DNA of 7,278 bases from JANRKT01 sp033763355 (lineage in GTDB: Bacteria; Bacteroidota; Bacteroidia; Chitinophagales; Chitinophagaceae), in NCBI GenBank assembly GCA_033763355.1, contig JANRKT010000183.1, positions 1 through 7,278 of the forward strand, written 5' to 3'. The position numbers and the translations under genes were made by a program. Positions 1 to 4,873 of this stretch are shown one piece after another. The notes under the pieces are model-generated. The model did not search any database. It was not told the origin of the DNA and was given only the letters and a program-made list of their open reading frames with translations. The first letter of the stretch is position 1, and each line of letters begins with the position of its first letter.

Positions 1-9
1 TTTTCAGAC

Positions 10-42
10 AGGCTTATTTAAAAACGGGCAGCCTTGTTTTTT
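10..42 (+). terminator. Possible weak intrinsic terminator of an upstream gene
   Basis: A short stem AGGCT (10-14) / AGCCT (30-34) with a 15-nt loop is followed at once by a T-rich run (35-42, TG then six T). This has the shape of a weak rho-independent terminator for a gene left of the window. The stem is only 5 bp (slightly longer if one bulge is allowed) and the loop is large, so chance is a real alternative. If real, pyrB would start its own transcription unit. Confidence 0.25.
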
Positions 43-70
43 CTGTATCTTTTATTTATCTGATTTCACT

Positions 71-78
71 TATTTTTG
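71..78 (+). promoter_or_regulatory. Candidate Bacteroidota -7 promoter element for pyrB
   Basis: TATTTTTG matches the Bacteroidota primary-sigma -7 consensus TAnnTTTG at every defined position. It ends 7 bases before the pyrB ATG, so a transcript starting here would have almost no leader. I could not find a convincing TTTG -33 element about 20 bp upstream, and the surroundings are T-rich, so a chance match is possible. Confidence 0.25.
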
Positions 79-85
79 CCTTTTA

Positions 86-1012
86 ATGAGCCTTTCCACC
101 AAACATCTTTTAGGGATACGTGAACTTGATCCCGGTGACATTAATCTTATTTTAAATACTGCTTCACAGTTTAAAGAAGTTTTACAGCGCCCTATTAAAA
201 AAGTTCCTACCCTGCGGGATGTAACCATTGTAAACCTATTTTACGAAAGCTCAACACGTACAAGGATTTCTTTTGAACTGGCTGAAAAAAGGCTGAGCGC
301 TGACGTGATTAATTTTTCCGCTTCAGGTTCTTCGGTATCAAAAGGGGAAACGCTTCTTGATACGGTGAACAACATTCTTTCCATGAAAGTGGATATGGTA
401 GTGATGCGGCACAGCGCCAGCGGTGCGCCGCATTTTCTTGCCAAACATATACCTGCAGCGATTGTAAATGCAGGCGATGGTATTAATGAACATCCGACAC
501 AGGGGTTGCTCGATGCTTTTTCCATGAGAGAAAAGACAGGCAGCCTGGAGGGATTGAAAGTGGCTATTATCGGGGATATTATGCATTCCCGTGTTGCCAT
601 GAGCAACATTTACCTGCTGAAAAAAATGGGAGCCGAAATAACTGTAGCCGGGCCGCCAACGCTTATTCCCAAGTATATTCACGAAGCTTTTGGTGTGAGG
701 GTGGAATACAACCTGAAAAAAGCGTTACAATGGTGCGATGTGGCCAATGTGCTGCGCATACAATTAGAACGGCAAAACCAGGTATTGTTTTCATCGCTTC
801 GTGAATACAGCCTTGCATATGGCATCAACAGACAACTGCTGGACAGCCTGAACAAAGAGATTGTGGTGATGCACCCGGGCCCCATAAACAGGGGTGTTGA
901 ACTGGACAGTGATGTGGCCGACAGCCGCCAGTCAATTATCCTGCAGCAGGTGGAAAATGGCGTGGCAGTAAGAATGGCGGTGTTATATCTTTTGGCAAAC
1001 AGGAATAACTGA
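86..1012 (+). CDS. pyrB: Aspartate carbamoyltransferase catalytic subunit
   Basis: This enzyme joins carbamoyl phosphate to L-aspartate to give N-carbamoyl-L-aspartate, the committed step of de novo pyrimidine synthesis in the cytoplasm. The 308-residue protein has the usual length for a catalytic chain. The carbamoyl-phosphate site STRTR is at residues 56-60, followed by SKGET with the active-site lysine (K85), R107-H108, and HPTQ at 135-138. The aspartate domain has GDIMHSRV at 162-169, LRIQ-ER at 222-228 and HPGP at 262-265. The first ATG is chosen because the family N-terminus (a LLGI-L-like segment) begins within ten residues. No regulatory pyrI is visible. The TGA stop lies inside a 12-bp inverted repeat shared with the coaD leader. 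pyrE lies 1.8 kb downstream, with unrelated genes between. All catalytic motifs are intact and the assignment is firm. Confidence 0.97.
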   Translation: MSLSTKHLLGIRELDPGDINLILNTASQFKEVLQRPIKKVPTLRDVTIVNLFYESSTRTRISFELAEKRLSADVINFSASGSSVSKGETLLDTVNNILSMKVDMVVMRHSASGAPHFLAKHIPAAIVNAGDGINEHPTQGLLDAFSMREKTGSLEGLKVAIIGDIMHSRVAMSNIYLLKKMGAEITVAGPPTLIPKYIHEAFGVRVEYNLKKALQWCDVANVLRIQLERQNQVLFSSLREYSLAYGINRQLLDSLNKEIVVMHPGPINRGVELDSDVADSRQSIILQQVENGVAVRMAVLYLLANRNN

Positions 1013-1088
1013 AGTATGATGTAATACAGGTGATGAATAGCGGGAAAGTGAAAGTTCTTATACATATACACTTTGCACATCATACTTC
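1011..1088. repeat. 12-bp inverted repeat spanning the pyrB-coaD spacer
   Basis: GAAGTATGATGT (1011-1022) is the exact reverse complement of ACATCATACTTC (1077-1088), with 54 nt between. The left arm overlaps the last two bases of the pyrB stop codon. The right arm lies inside the 7-bp repeat run before coaD. In RNA this could form a long-range stem closing off the spacer, with a smaller nested stem AAAGTG (1045-1050) / CACTTT (1069-1074). There is no T-run after the right arm, so it is not a typical intrinsic terminator. Confidence 0.5.
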
Positions 1089-1112
1089 GTACTTCTTACA
1101 TCTAACATTTTA
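1071..1112 (+). repeat. Degenerate 7-bp tandem repeat before coaD
   Basis: Six consecutive heptamers start at 1071, 1078, 1085, 1092, 1099 and 1106 and fit the consensus C-W-T-C-N-T-A. Three units match fully, two differ at one position and the first differs at two. Every unit begins with C and ends with A. The run stops three bases before the coaD ATG, so it forms the immediate leader. Read on the other strand it encodes a 7-residue periodic peptide pattern (LDVRSTKYDV-like). I recall similar runs in other Bacteroidota intergenic DNA, but that is memory and not shown here. Confidence 0.55.
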
Positions 1113-1115
1113 TAT

Positions 1116-1598
1116 ATGTCCCGCATCTGTCTTTTCCCCGGCACTTTCGATCCCGTTACACTGGGCCATGTTGATATCATTACAAGGGCATTGCCGTTGT
1201 TTGATAAGATTGTTGTCGGTATTGGTATCAATGCATCAAAAGCGCCAATGTTCAGCCCTGAGCAAAGGATGCTCTGGATAGGTGAAATTTTTAAGAATGA
1301 CCAAAGAGTGGAAGGCGCAGTGTATGAAGGGCTGACGGTTGATTTTTGCAGGAAGATAGGGGCAAGGTTTATACTGAGGGGCATCCGTTACGTAAGCGAT
1401 TTTGAATACGAAAAAACTATTGCAGATGCAAACCGCACCCTTGATAAGAACATTGAAACCATATTTCTTACCGGCGAACCCAAATACACATCAGTTGCTT
1501 CTACCATTGTAAGGGATATTTTGCGCAACGGAGGCAATGCATCACCTTTTCTGCCCGATGTGGTGTATAAGTCTGTCAAGGATAATTTCCTGGTTTAG
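1116..1598 (+). CDS. coaD: Phosphopantetheine adenylyltransferase
   Basis: CoaD transfers AMP from ATP to 4'-phosphopantetheine to give dephospho-CoA, the penultimate step of coenzyme A synthesis. The 160-residue length is typical of the bacterial enzyme. The nucleotidyltransferase signature is at the N-terminus: PGTFDPVTLGH (residues 8-18), with T10 and H18 matching the catalytic pair. K42, R88 and R91 (in LRGIRYVSDFEYE, 87-99) match the substrate-binding residues of the E. coli enzyme. The second nucleotide motif, usually ISS-S/T-x-x-R, appears as VASTIVR (127-133). The ATG at 1116 places the GTFDP motif at its normal distance from the N-terminus. The leader is a 7-bp tandem repeat without a Shine-Dalgarno sequence. 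The gene lies 103 bp after pyrB and 31 bp before the thioesterase, so co-transcription is plausible. Confidence 0.97.
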   Translation: MSRICLFPGTFDPVTLGHVDIITRALPLFDKIVVGIGINASKAPMFSPEQRMLWIGEIFKNDQRVEGAVYEGLTVDFCRKIGARFILRGIRYVSDFEYEKTIADANRTLDKNIETIFLTGEPKYTSVASTIVRDILRNGGNASPFLPDVVYKSVKDNFLV

Positions 1599-1629
1599 TT
1601 TTTTTTTACTTTTTACCTTTTAATTTTTT

Positions 1630-2061
1630 ATGTCCATCTGGTTCAATAAAAATTTGCAGCTTGAAGATTTTGCTGATTTGGGAAAGGATACACTTGGCGC
1701 CCATCTTGGTATAAAGTTTATGGAGCTGGGCGATGATTACCTGAAAGCCACCATGCCCGTTGACCACCGCACCAAACAACCTTATGGTTTATTACATGGC
1801 GGCGCATCAGTTGCACTTGCTGAAACTTTGGGCAGTGTGGCCTCACATTATATTGTTGACAGCAGCAGGTTTCTTACTGTTGGCCTTGAAATAAACGCCA
1901 ATCATATACGGGGAGTAAAGGAAGGATATGTAACAGGCACATGCAGGCCGTTGCATATCGGCGCTTCGACACATGTATGGGATATTCGAATAACGGATGA
2001 AAAAGAAAAACTGGTTTGTGTGAGCAGGTTAACTGTAGCAATTATAAATAAAAAAATTTAA
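1630..2061 (+). CDS. Hotdog-fold acyl-CoA thioesterase, MenI/YdiI type
   Basis: This is a 143-residue single hotdog domain of the PaaI/YdiI (COG2050-like) group, which hydrolyses acyl-CoA thioesters. It resembles, as I recall it, E. coli YdiI/MenI closely across the central block. The shared stretch runs from TMPVDHRTKQP (residues 41-51) through LLHGGASVALAETLGS (54-69) and VGLEINANH (about 84-92). Q50, H56 and E65 align with the YdiI active-site glutamine, histidine and catalytic glutamate. In E. coli that enzyme releases 1,4-dihydroxy-2-naphthoate from its CoA ester in menaquinone synthesis, and Bacteroidota commonly use menaquinone, so a MenI role is plausible. The family is promiscuous and no other men gene is present here, so I leave the symbol open. 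The 31-bp leader is almost pure T/A. The stop overlaps the convergent Nudix gene stop by four bases. Confidence 0.85.
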   Translation: MSIWFNKNLQLEDFADLGKDTLGAHLGIKFMELGDDYLKATMPVDHRTKQPYGLLHGGASVALAETLGSVASHYIVDSSRFLTVGLEINANHIRGVKEGYVTGTCRPLHIGASTHVWDIRITDEKEKLVCVSRLTVAIINKKI

Positions 2062-2687
2062 GATAAAATCCCTGTAGTTTTTATCACCTCAACAACCGAA
2101 GGATAAGAGTTTTTCATTTTTTCTTCTAAAGCCTTTGGTTCAACCCAGACAATTTCATGAATATCTTCTTCGGTTTGCGGGGTTAACGGGTCGGCAGAAT
2201 GGCCTGTCATCCCGTACCAATGTGATTCCTTCAGTATGTGTTTACCAAATTCATCATAAGTGTGGTAGGTAACTGTAATTTTATCTTCAAGCTTTACCTG
2301 CTGCAGTCCGGTTTCTTCCTTCACTTCCCTTAAGGCGCAGTCTTCTAATTTTTCACCTTTATCCAGTTTCCCTTTGGGCAAATCCCATTTTCCCCGGCGG
2401 AAGATCATCAAAACCTGTTTCTTCTCGTTTAATACCATGCCACCTGCAGCCAGCACAATGCTAAACTGTTTCCAGAATGCCTTTTTCAATTTTTCAAGAT
2501 CATTGTGATAATAGATGCCCGCATGTACATTTTCCTGGCGCATTTCGTGTATCATTGATTTAATGGCAGGGGTGGAGAACTCATCAATAAACACGGCATC
2601 GTCATGGTGTGCATATACATTTATTTCCTCGTTCAGTTCATCACAGAGAAAAAGCGGTTTGTCGTTAAAGTAGATTTTTACGTACAT
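2058..2687 (-). CDS. Nudix hydrolase with an N-terminal extension
   Basis: With the start chosen here the protein has 209 residues. Residues 76-209 form a Nudix domain with a perfect Nudix box, GX5EX7REVXEEXGL, at residues 106-128 (G106, E112, R120, E121, E124, E125, G127). The box glutamates bind divalent metal for hydrolysis of a nucleoside diphosphate-X type substrate. The segment W101-D102-L103-P104-K105-G106 resembles diadenosine polyphosphate or ADP-ribose type Nudix enzymes, but the substrate cannot be read from sequence. The first ~75 residues (beginning MYVKIYFND) lie outside the Nudix fold and I assign them no function. The ATG at 2687 is preferred over one 27 bp upstream (2714), because the upstream codons look like leader and the later start leaves an 85-bp divergent spacer with pyrE. 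Confidence 0.88.
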   Translation of the reverse strand: MYVKIYFNDKPLFLCDELNEEINVYAHHDDAVFIDEFSTPAIKSMIHEMRQENVHAGIYYHNDLEKLKKAFWKQFSIVLAAGGMVLNEKKQVLMIFRRGKWDLPKGKLDKGEKLEDCALREVKEETGLQQVKLEDKITVTYHTYDEFGKHILKESHWYGMTGHSADPLTPQTEEDIHEIVWVEPKALEEKMKNSYPSVVEVIKTTGILS

Positions 2688-2772
2688 AAATAAATTTCGG
2701 TTTTCGGGTTGCAAACTTCAAATTTGCGCAATGCATTCACAAAGCGATGTCACAGGGCAGAAAAAAACATTT
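2688..2772. promoter_or_regulatory. Divergent spacer between Nudix gene and pyrE
   Basis: This 85-bp spacer must carry signals for both divergent genes. It contains the perfect palindrome CAAATTTG (2719-2726), which reads as a one-mismatch match to the -7 consensus TAnnTTTG on both strands. It is flanked by GCAAA (2711-2715) / TTTGC (2723-2727). TTTCGG at 2695-2700 is a weak -33 candidate for pyrE. No PyrR-type attenuator or clear terminator hairpin is seen. Confidence 0.3.
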
Positions 2773-3408
2773 ATGTCTTCCAACGAAAAAGCAGTGGCAG
2801 AAAAACTGTTACAAATTAATGCGATCAGGTTAAATCCCCAACAACCTTTTACCTGGGCCTCAGGCTGGAAGAGCCCCATTTACTGCGATAACAGGAAGGT
2901 ACTTGGTTTTCCTTATATCAGGGATTTCATCAAGAGCGAAATGTGCAATGTAATATTTGAACAGTTTCCCGAAGCCGAGTTGCTGGCCGGCGTTGCTACT
3001 GCGGGCATTGCATGGGGCGCCATGGCAGCCGACCAACTGAAGCTTCCTTATATCTATGTTCGCCCCAAACCCAAAGAACATGGATTAGGCAACCAGATTG
3101 AGGGCTACTATGAAAAAGGGCAGAAGACAGTGGTGGTTGAAGACCTGATTTCAACCGGTAAGAGCAGCCTGCAGGTTTGTGAGGTGATAAAAAATGCCGG
3201 GCTTGAAGTGGCAGGTATGGTATCTATCTTTAATTATGGTTTTAATATTGCTGATGAAGCCTTCACGCAGGCAAATATTACTTATCGTTCACTCACCAAT
3301 TATGAAGTGCTGATACAACTTGCAACAGAGAAAGGTATTGTAAGCAGCGAACAGCAGAATACTTTGTTAAACTGGCGGAGCGACCCTGCCAACTGGAAAG
3401 GGAATTGA
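2773..3408 (+). CDS. pyrE: Orotate phosphoribosyltransferase
   Basis: PyrE couples orotate to PRPP to form orotidine 5'-monophosphate, the fifth step of UMP synthesis. With the start at 2773 the protein has 211 residues, the usual size. The N-terminal block after MSSNEKAVAEKLLQ leads to the FTWASGWKSPIYCDNR substrate region (residues 26-41). The flexible catalytic loop RPKPKEHGLGNQIEG (97-111) carries K99, K101 and H103. The PRPP-binding motif VVVEDLISTGKSS (120-132) has the E123-D124 acidic pair. An in-frame ATG at 2731 would add 14 residues rich in polar amino acids with no family counterpart, so the internal ATG is preferred. The gene is separated from pyrB by three genes, and its own promoter probably lies in the divergent spacer. 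The HMA protein follows 25 bp after the stop. Confidence 0.96.
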   Translation: MSSNEKAVAEKLLQINAIRLNPQQPFTWASGWKSPIYCDNRKVLGFPYIRDFIKSEMCNVIFEQFPEAELLAGVATAGIAWGAMAADQLKLPYIYVRPKPKEHGLGNQIEGYYEKGQKTVVVEDLISTGKSSLQVCEVIKNAGLEVAGMVSIFNYGFNIADEAFTQANITYRSLTNYEVLIQLATEKGIVSSEQQNTLLNWRSDPANWKGN

Positions 3409-3416
3409 TAATTTTG
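3409..3416 (+). promoter_or_regulatory. Candidate -7 element for the HMA protein gene
   Basis: TAATTTTG matches the Bacteroidota -7 consensus TAnnTTTG and begins directly after the pyrE stop codon, 18 bp before the next ATG. A start about 7 bp downstream would give a leader near 10 nt. No TTTG is found at the -33 spacing, so read-through from pyrE is an equally good explanation. Confidence 0.3.
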
Positions 3417-3433
3417 AATTAAACTACCCTCAT

Positions 3434-3796
3434 ATGAAAAAAATCAGCTTCCTTATTTTATTTATCAGCGCATTAGGCATTGCTGCAACGGCGCAGCAGA
3501 AAAAACCCGTAACAGTAAGGATCAGCACCCCCGGTGTGCAGTGCGAAAGCTGTAAACAGCGGATAGAGGATTACCTGAAATATGAAGACGGAATAACAAA
3601 AGTAATGGTGAATTTCAGACAGCATGTGGTAACCGTAACTTATATGGCTGACCGCACAAATATTGAAAACATCAAAACAGCCATTGCCAATGTGGGATAT
3701 GATGCAGATGATGTAAAAGCTGATGAAGAGGCTTATAAAAAACTCCCTAAGATTTGTAAGCGCACTGAAGACGGGGGGCATCCCAAGAAGCATTAA
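3434..3796 (+). CDS. Exported heavy-metal-associated (HMA) domain protein
   Basis: This 120-residue protein has a Sec-type signal peptide (MKK, then a hydrophobic stretch, cleavage likely after ATA at residues 18-20). A single HMA domain of the ferredoxin-like beta-alpha-beta-beta-alpha-beta type spans about residues 25-94. The metal-binding loop is GVQCESC (34-40), with C37 and C40 as the expected soft-metal (copper, zinc or mercury) ligands. The usual methionine of GMxCxxC is replaced by valine. A conserved-looking tail, AYKKLPKIC then H116 and H120, adds one cysteine and two histidines that might also bind metal. It is probably a periplasmic metal-binding or chaperone-like protein, but no transporter or P-type ATPase lies beside it and the metal is unknown. 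It follows pyrE by 25 bp, and its stop overlaps the stop of the convergent regulator by four bases. Confidence 0.85.
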   Translation: MKKISFLILFISALGIAATAQQKKPVTVRISTPGVQCESCKQRIEDYLKYEDGITKVMVNFRQHVVTVTYMADRTNIENIKTAIANVGYDADDVKADEEAYKKLPKICKRTEDGGHPKKH

Positions 3797-4671
3797 TCAG
3801 TCTTTTCCCTGAACTGTTTCGGTGATACCCCAGCATACTTACTGAAGAACCTGGAAAAATAAGCCGGGTCTTCAAAATTCAGCCGGTAGGCAATTTCAGA
3901 AACACTGTACTCGGTATGCTTTAAGTATTTCTCCGATTCAAGAAACAGAAATTCATGCACTATCTGCAAAGCTGATTTACCAACTGTGGCCTGGCACACA
4001 CGGTTTAAATGCACAGGAGTAATATTCAGTTCACGGGCATATTCATTAATGGATTTCATGGGTGTATAAGATTGTTTGACGCTTCGCCGAAAAGCACTGA
4101 AGTAGCGGGCATTCCTGTTATTGGTGGCAAAAGGTTTTTCAGATCTTTCAAGTGCAATCCTGAATATTTTACCCAGCAGCAAGCTCAAAAAACCCTGCAG
4201 CGCCATGCCCCTCTCAGGTAAATCTTCCTGCATTTCATCATGCAGGCCATATACAAGCTGCCTGATAATGGGAAAGCTTTTATTATTCCCCAGTTTATTC
4301 AATATGCAAACTTTATTCAGCTCAGCCAGCACATGCTGTGCTGAATGAAAAACACTTTCTATGTAGGAGGAAGAAAGTGTAAGTACCATCCCTTTTATAT
4401 TTTTACTCACATCCAGCCCGTGTAAAGTATTTTCGGGAATGGTCACAATAGCAGGCCCGGTTACATGTTGCCTGTTATCAAAAGTATAATATACATTGCC
4501 CCGTTCAATTAAGAATACCTGGAAAAGGTTGGCGTGCAGATGAGGGCTGATGACCCAGTTGTGTTTTTCACTCCGGTATTCCATCGTTTCGCAATGCAGA
4601 AAATCGGGCAGGAGGAACTCTTCTTCACCATACAGGCCAAAACGGAGAGGTTTGTTTTTTGAAACAGGCAT
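3793..4671 (-). CDS. pobR: AraC-family transcriptional regulator, PobR-like
   Basis: This 292-residue protein has an N-terminal cupin-like sensor domain and a C-terminal AraC/XylS DNA-binding domain. The opening (FGLYGEEE at 11-18, then LHCETMEYRS at 25-34 and PHLHANLFQVF at 43-53) is the pattern I recognise from PobR/HpaA-type regulators of 4-hydroxybenzoate and 4-hydroxyphenylacetate catabolism. H44 and H46 lie on the first cupin strand pair. The two helix-turn-helix units fall at about 205-228 (INEYARELNITPVHLNRVC) and 256-279, and the second carries the AraC signature ending SPKQFRE. It is divergent from pobA, the normal arrangement for its activator, so it probably senses 4-hydroxybenzoate and activates pobA. 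The effector is inferred from context. The shared 202-bp spacer has direct repeats of the kind AraC proteins bind. Confidence 0.87.
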   Translation of the reverse strand: MPVSKNKPLRFGLYGEEEFLLPDFLHCETMEYRSEKHNWVISPHLHANLFQVFLIERGNVYYTFDNRQHVTGPAIVTIPENTLHGLDVSKNIKGMVLTLSSSYIESVFHSAQHVLAELNKVCILNKLGNNKSFPIIRQLVYGLHDEMQEDLPERGMALQGFLSLLLGKIFRIALERSEKPFATNNRNARYFSAFRRSVKQSYTPMKSINEYARELNITPVHLNRVCQATVGKSALQIVHEFLFLESEKYLKHTEYSVSEIAYRLNFEDPAYFSRFFSKYAGVSPKQFREKTD

Positions 4672-4731
4672 TACAGCGGAATATAGTCTTTAATCATACG
4701 AGAAAGCTTGTTAACCCTCTAAGTTATTTAT

Positions 4732-4778
4732 TTCAAACAACTGATGACCTCCGTCAGGGTTGTTTAAAAATGTTTGAA
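4732..4778. promoter_or_regulatory. Nested dyads in the regulator-pobA spacer
   Basis: Two overlapping inverted repeats share sequence. The outer one is TTCAAACA (4732-4739) with TGTTTGAA (4771-4778), an exact 8-bp match. The inner one is AAACAAC (4735-4741) with GTTGTTT (4759-4765), closing on TGAC (4745-4748) / GTCA (4753-4756) around a CTCC loop. The two use the same left arm and so cannot both form. Position near the regulator start suggests an autoregulatory operator or a leader hairpin of the regulator transcript. Confidence 0.4.
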
Positions 4779-4807
4779 TTATCCAAGTAATCTTTTCATT
4801 TATCCAA
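4779..4807 (+). promoter_or_regulatory. Candidate AraC-family operator upstream of pobA
   Basis: The octamer TTATCCAA occurs exactly twice, at 4779-4786 and 4800-4807, so the copies are 21 bp apart from start to start. AraC/XylS proteins commonly bind two direct half-sites about two helical turns apart, which is this geometry. The second copy sits within a quasi-palindrome TTTATC-CAAA-GATAAA (4799-4814). The sites lie 67-95 bp before the pobA ATG, a suitable place for an activator. Confidence 0.5.
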
Positions 4808-4849
4808 AGATAAAGGAAAGGGTGAGATGTATTTTCGTTCTTCTTATTT

Positions 4850-4857
4850 TATCATTG
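4850..4857 (+). promoter_or_regulatory. Possible -7 element for pobA
   Basis: TATCATTG differs from TAnnTTTG at one defined position and ends 16 bp before the pobA start. No TTTG is visible at the -33 position, which would fit a promoter that needs an activator bound at the upstream direct repeats. This is a weak call. Confidence 0.25.
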
Positions 4858-4873
4858 CGATTCCATTTGCTGT

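Noticed and set aside
241..682. Two antisense open frames (122 and 114 codons) within pyrB
   Set aside because: They lie opposite a clearly coding, motif-complete pyrB, overlap each other in different frames and show no recognisable domain.
1030..1281. 83-codon plus-strand frame across the pyrB-coaD spacer into coaD
   Set aside because: It crosses the heptamer repeat and overlaps the conserved coaD N-terminus in another frame; no protein features.
1058..1384. 108-codon antisense frame over the coaD start and heptamer run
   Set aside because: Its only pattern is the periodic peptide made by translating the 7-bp repeat; the rest is the complement of coaD.
1575..1629. Possible terminator after coaD (short AGGA/TCCT stem and a nine-T run)
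   Set aside because: The stem is four base pairs, lies before the stop codon, and is six bases from the T-run. The T-richness fits an ordinary leader for the thioesterase gene.
2688..2714. Earlier ATG of the Nudix gene adding nine residues
   Set aside because: The added segment overlaps likely promoter sequence; the start at 2687 gives a natural N-terminal beta strand.
2731..2772. Earlier ATG of pyrE adding 14 residues
   Set aside because: The extra residues do not resemble the family N-terminus, and the start at 2773 gives the normal length and leaves room for divergent promoters.
4009..4348. Two plus-strand frames (70 and 75 codons) opposite the AraC-family regulator
   Set aside because: Both are antisense to the conserved regulator and have no independent support.
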